Source: Kribbella amoyensis (GTDB lineage Bacteria > Actinomycetota > Actinomycetes > Propionibacteriales > Kribbellaceae). From it: 64,000 nucleotides of DNA. Under the pieces are notes generated by a model that was given only the letters and a program-made list of their open reading frames with translations, was not told the DNA's origin and searched no databases. The stretch covers positions 6,014,001 through 6,078,000 of the forward strand of contig NZ_VIVK01000001.1 of NCBI RefSeq assembly GCF_007828865.1. The letters are read 5' to 3'. The position numbers were made by a program, and so were the translations under genes. This document shows, one piece after another, positions 62,640 to 64,000 of the stretch. Position 1 is the stretch's first letter; the number at the start of each line of letters is the position of its first letter.

Positions 62640-63653
62640 TCAGCCGGCGTACGGTGCCGTCGATCCTCGATCGATCAGTTTCGGCGCCGGCCGCGTCACC
62701 TGGGCCGACTGGACGCGGCGGCCGTCGATCATCCGGCGCAGGGTCGTGTAGGCCCGCATTCCGGCTTGCTGCACAGGCATCCGGACCGTGCTCGGTGCCG
62801 GCCGAAGGGCGTCGGCGATGGGCAGGTCCTGGTACACGACGATCGACAGATCGGCGGGAATCCGCAGTCCGAGATCGATGATCGCCGCGATCGCTCCCTG
62901 CGCGGCGATGATGTTGTCGATGATCAGCGCGGACGGCGGCCGGGCGGAGCCGAGGACCTCGCGCGTCGCGGTCGCCAGATCCGCCGGCTCGTAGCCGACC
63001 TGCTTGATCAGCGACCGGTCGAAGCGCACACCCGCTGCCCGCAACGCCGAGCGGTAGCCGTCGACCCGGGCGGTACTGGCGGTCGGGACGAGGGGGCCGC
63101 CGACCAAGGCGATGCGCCGGTGTCCGAGACCCAGCAGGTGCGTCGTAGCCAGACCGATGCCGGCCGCGTCGTCGATCCACACCGACACGGAGTCGTCCGG
63201 TCGCGGGTTCTGCAGGATCACGTACGGGATCGACCGCTTGGTGAGTTCCTCGGCGGTCTCGGTCCCCCATTGGGTGGACCGCAACAACACCCCGTCGACC
63301 ATGCCCGTGCCGACGATCCGGCTCATCAGGTGGCTGCCCGGCTCGATCCACAGTGCGTCGGCCAGCAACAGCACGTCACCGTGTTCCTCGGCGGCCGCAT
63401 GCATGCCACGAATCGCCAGCTCGAAGACCGGGTTCGCGATCTTCGGCACGACCGCCGCGATCACTCCCGATCTGGACAGCCTCAGCGACTTCGCGGCGTG
63501 GTTGACGCGATAGCCCGTGTCCTGGATCGCCTGCTCGACGCGGAGCCGGGTCGCCTCGCTCATCCGGACGTTGCCGCGAGCCCCGGAGATCACCGCGGAA
63601 ACCACGGCCGTGGACACCCCGGCCCGCTTCGCAACGTCCTTGATCGTGGTCAT
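62640..63653 (-). CDS. LacI family transcriptional regulator
   Basis: A 337-residue regulator. HTH 'TIKDVAKRAGVSTAVVSAVISG' at the extreme N-terminus, hinge 'AAKSLRLSRSGVIAAVVPKIANPVF', then a ribose-binding-type effector domain. The hinge and HTH residues that insert at a central CG are present. Upstream of and codirectional with the second carbohydrate operon, its likely target. Confidence 0.94.
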   Translation of the reverse strand: MTTIKDVAKRAGVSTAVVSAVISGARGNVRMSEATRLRVEQAIQDTGYRVNHAAKSLRLSRSGVIAAVVPKIANPVFELAIRGMHAAAEEHGDVLLLADALWIEPGSHLMSRIVGTGMVDGVLLRSTQWGTETAEELTKRSIPYVILQNPRPDDSVSVWIDDAAGIGLATTHLLGLGHRRIALVGGPLVPTASTARVDGYRSALRAAGVRFDRSLIKQVGYEPADLATATREVLGSARPPSALIIDNIIAAQGAIAAIIDLGLRIPADLSIVVYQDLPIADALRPAPSTVRMPVQQAGMRAYTTLRRMIDGRRVQSAQVTRPAPKLIDRGSTAPYAG

Positions 63654-63792
63654 GCCGCCAGCGTAGCCGCGGCGGCGGCCGTACCGGACAGGGGCGAGGC
63701 CCCGGGATGAGGCAGATCTCCGCCGGAGATCAAGCTCCCTCTCCCGAGGCCCCACCTGATCACATCGTCACCACCGAATCACCTGGAAATGT

Positions 63793-64000
63793 TCACTGCG
63801 GACCTGGGCCCTGGCCCGCGCCGGGAACACTCGGACGGACCCGCTGTGGCTCGCAGGAGCGTGCGACAGTGACGTCCTCGAACGTGCTCTCCGTGGACGA
63901 GTAGAGCCCGACGCCGCCGTTCCGGACCACGGTGTCACGAGCCTCCAGGATCTGAACGCCGTTCAACGTCACGGTGATGCGATCGCCGTTGATCGCCGCA
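63793..64000 (-). CDS. C-terminus of a probable extracellular beta-sandwich protein (cut by window edge)
   Basis: The last 68 codons of a gene that enters from the right. 'GDRITVTLNGVQILEARDTV' and 'VGLYSSTESTFEDVTVARSC' resemble the C-terminal strands of concanavalin-like/DUF1080-type domains in carbohydrate-active proteins; a Gly/Pro-rich tail follows. It is codirectional with the lacI operon. The identity is tentative. Confidence 0.6.
   Translation of the reverse strand, partial: AAINGDRITVTLNGVQILEARDTVVRNGGVGLYSSTESTFEDVTVARSCEPQRVRPSVPGAGQGPGPQ

Noticed and set aside
1..64000. CRISPR arrays, rRNA genes and riboswitches
   Set aside because: No regularly spaced repeats and no rRNA-like or conserved riboswitch sequence seen on either strand; the only RNA gene found is tRNA-Leu.

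Overview
The window is GC-rich actinobacterial DNA. A mycothiol ligase (mshC), a PAC2 protein, an SCO1664-like kinase, a DUF3090 protein, an F420-type LLM oxidoreductase and a DUF5703 protein all point to a mycothiol-producing actinomycete. Gene style and the large carbohydrate-uptake and lyase repertoire would fit Propionibacteriales such as Kribbella, but that genus is an inference.

Layout. (1) 1-2.9 kb: parts of an oligopeptide-type ABC uptake locus. (2) 2.9-18.7 kb: conserved chromosomal core, containing a HAD phosphatase, PAC2, mshC, an NmrA/AraC divergent pair, the SCO1664-DUF3090-phosphomutase run, CorA, UppP, an LLM oxidoreductase, an aldo/keto reductase, DUF5703, an MFS/LysR divergent pair, a LexA-family repressor and an M20 peptidase. 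(3) 18.8-36.6 kb: a defence island that starts at tRNA-Leu(GAG). It holds a decayed serine recombinase, a Gabija-like pair (OLD/TOPRIM ATPase and UvrD helicase), a second recombinase remnant with an ISL3 transposase scrap, a TIGR04141/DUF6119 gene, a four-gene Wadjet-like operon (JetA-B-C-D), decayed genes and a third recombinase remnant. (4) 36.7-47.4 kb: mixed accessory genes (DUF6401, a TM-helix-repeat channel-like protein, DoxX, an FAD oxidoreductase, a PNPOx-like protein, a DHA2 efflux pump, a MocR regulator, GNAT, HAD-IIB). (5) 47.9-64 kb: two polysaccharide-utilisation loci. The first (+) is YesL, two permeases, a binding protein, RpiR, an acetyl esterase and a beta-helix protein. The second (-) is LacI, a polysaccharide pyruvyl transferase family protein, two permeases, a Tat-type binding lipoprotein and a PL5 alginate lyase, followed by a heparin-lyase-I-like secreted lyase. 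Neither locus encodes its own ABC ATPase.

How it fits together. The island looks like repeated insertion at one tRNA gene. A 14-base copy of the tRNA-Leu 3' end recurs at 36446-36459, and a degenerate relative lies at about 24937. Both of those copies sit in what looks like the 3' end of a recombinase reading frame. Each recombinase remnant points toward the tRNA and has defence or accessory cargo on its right. The two carbohydrate loci carry good operator candidates: a 13/15 palindrome upstream of the RpiR operon and an 18-base CG-centred palindrome between lacI and its operon. The proposed substrates are acetylated, uronate-rich polysaccharides (alginate/glucuronan type), inferred from the PL5, heparin-lyase-I-like and CE7 enzymes.
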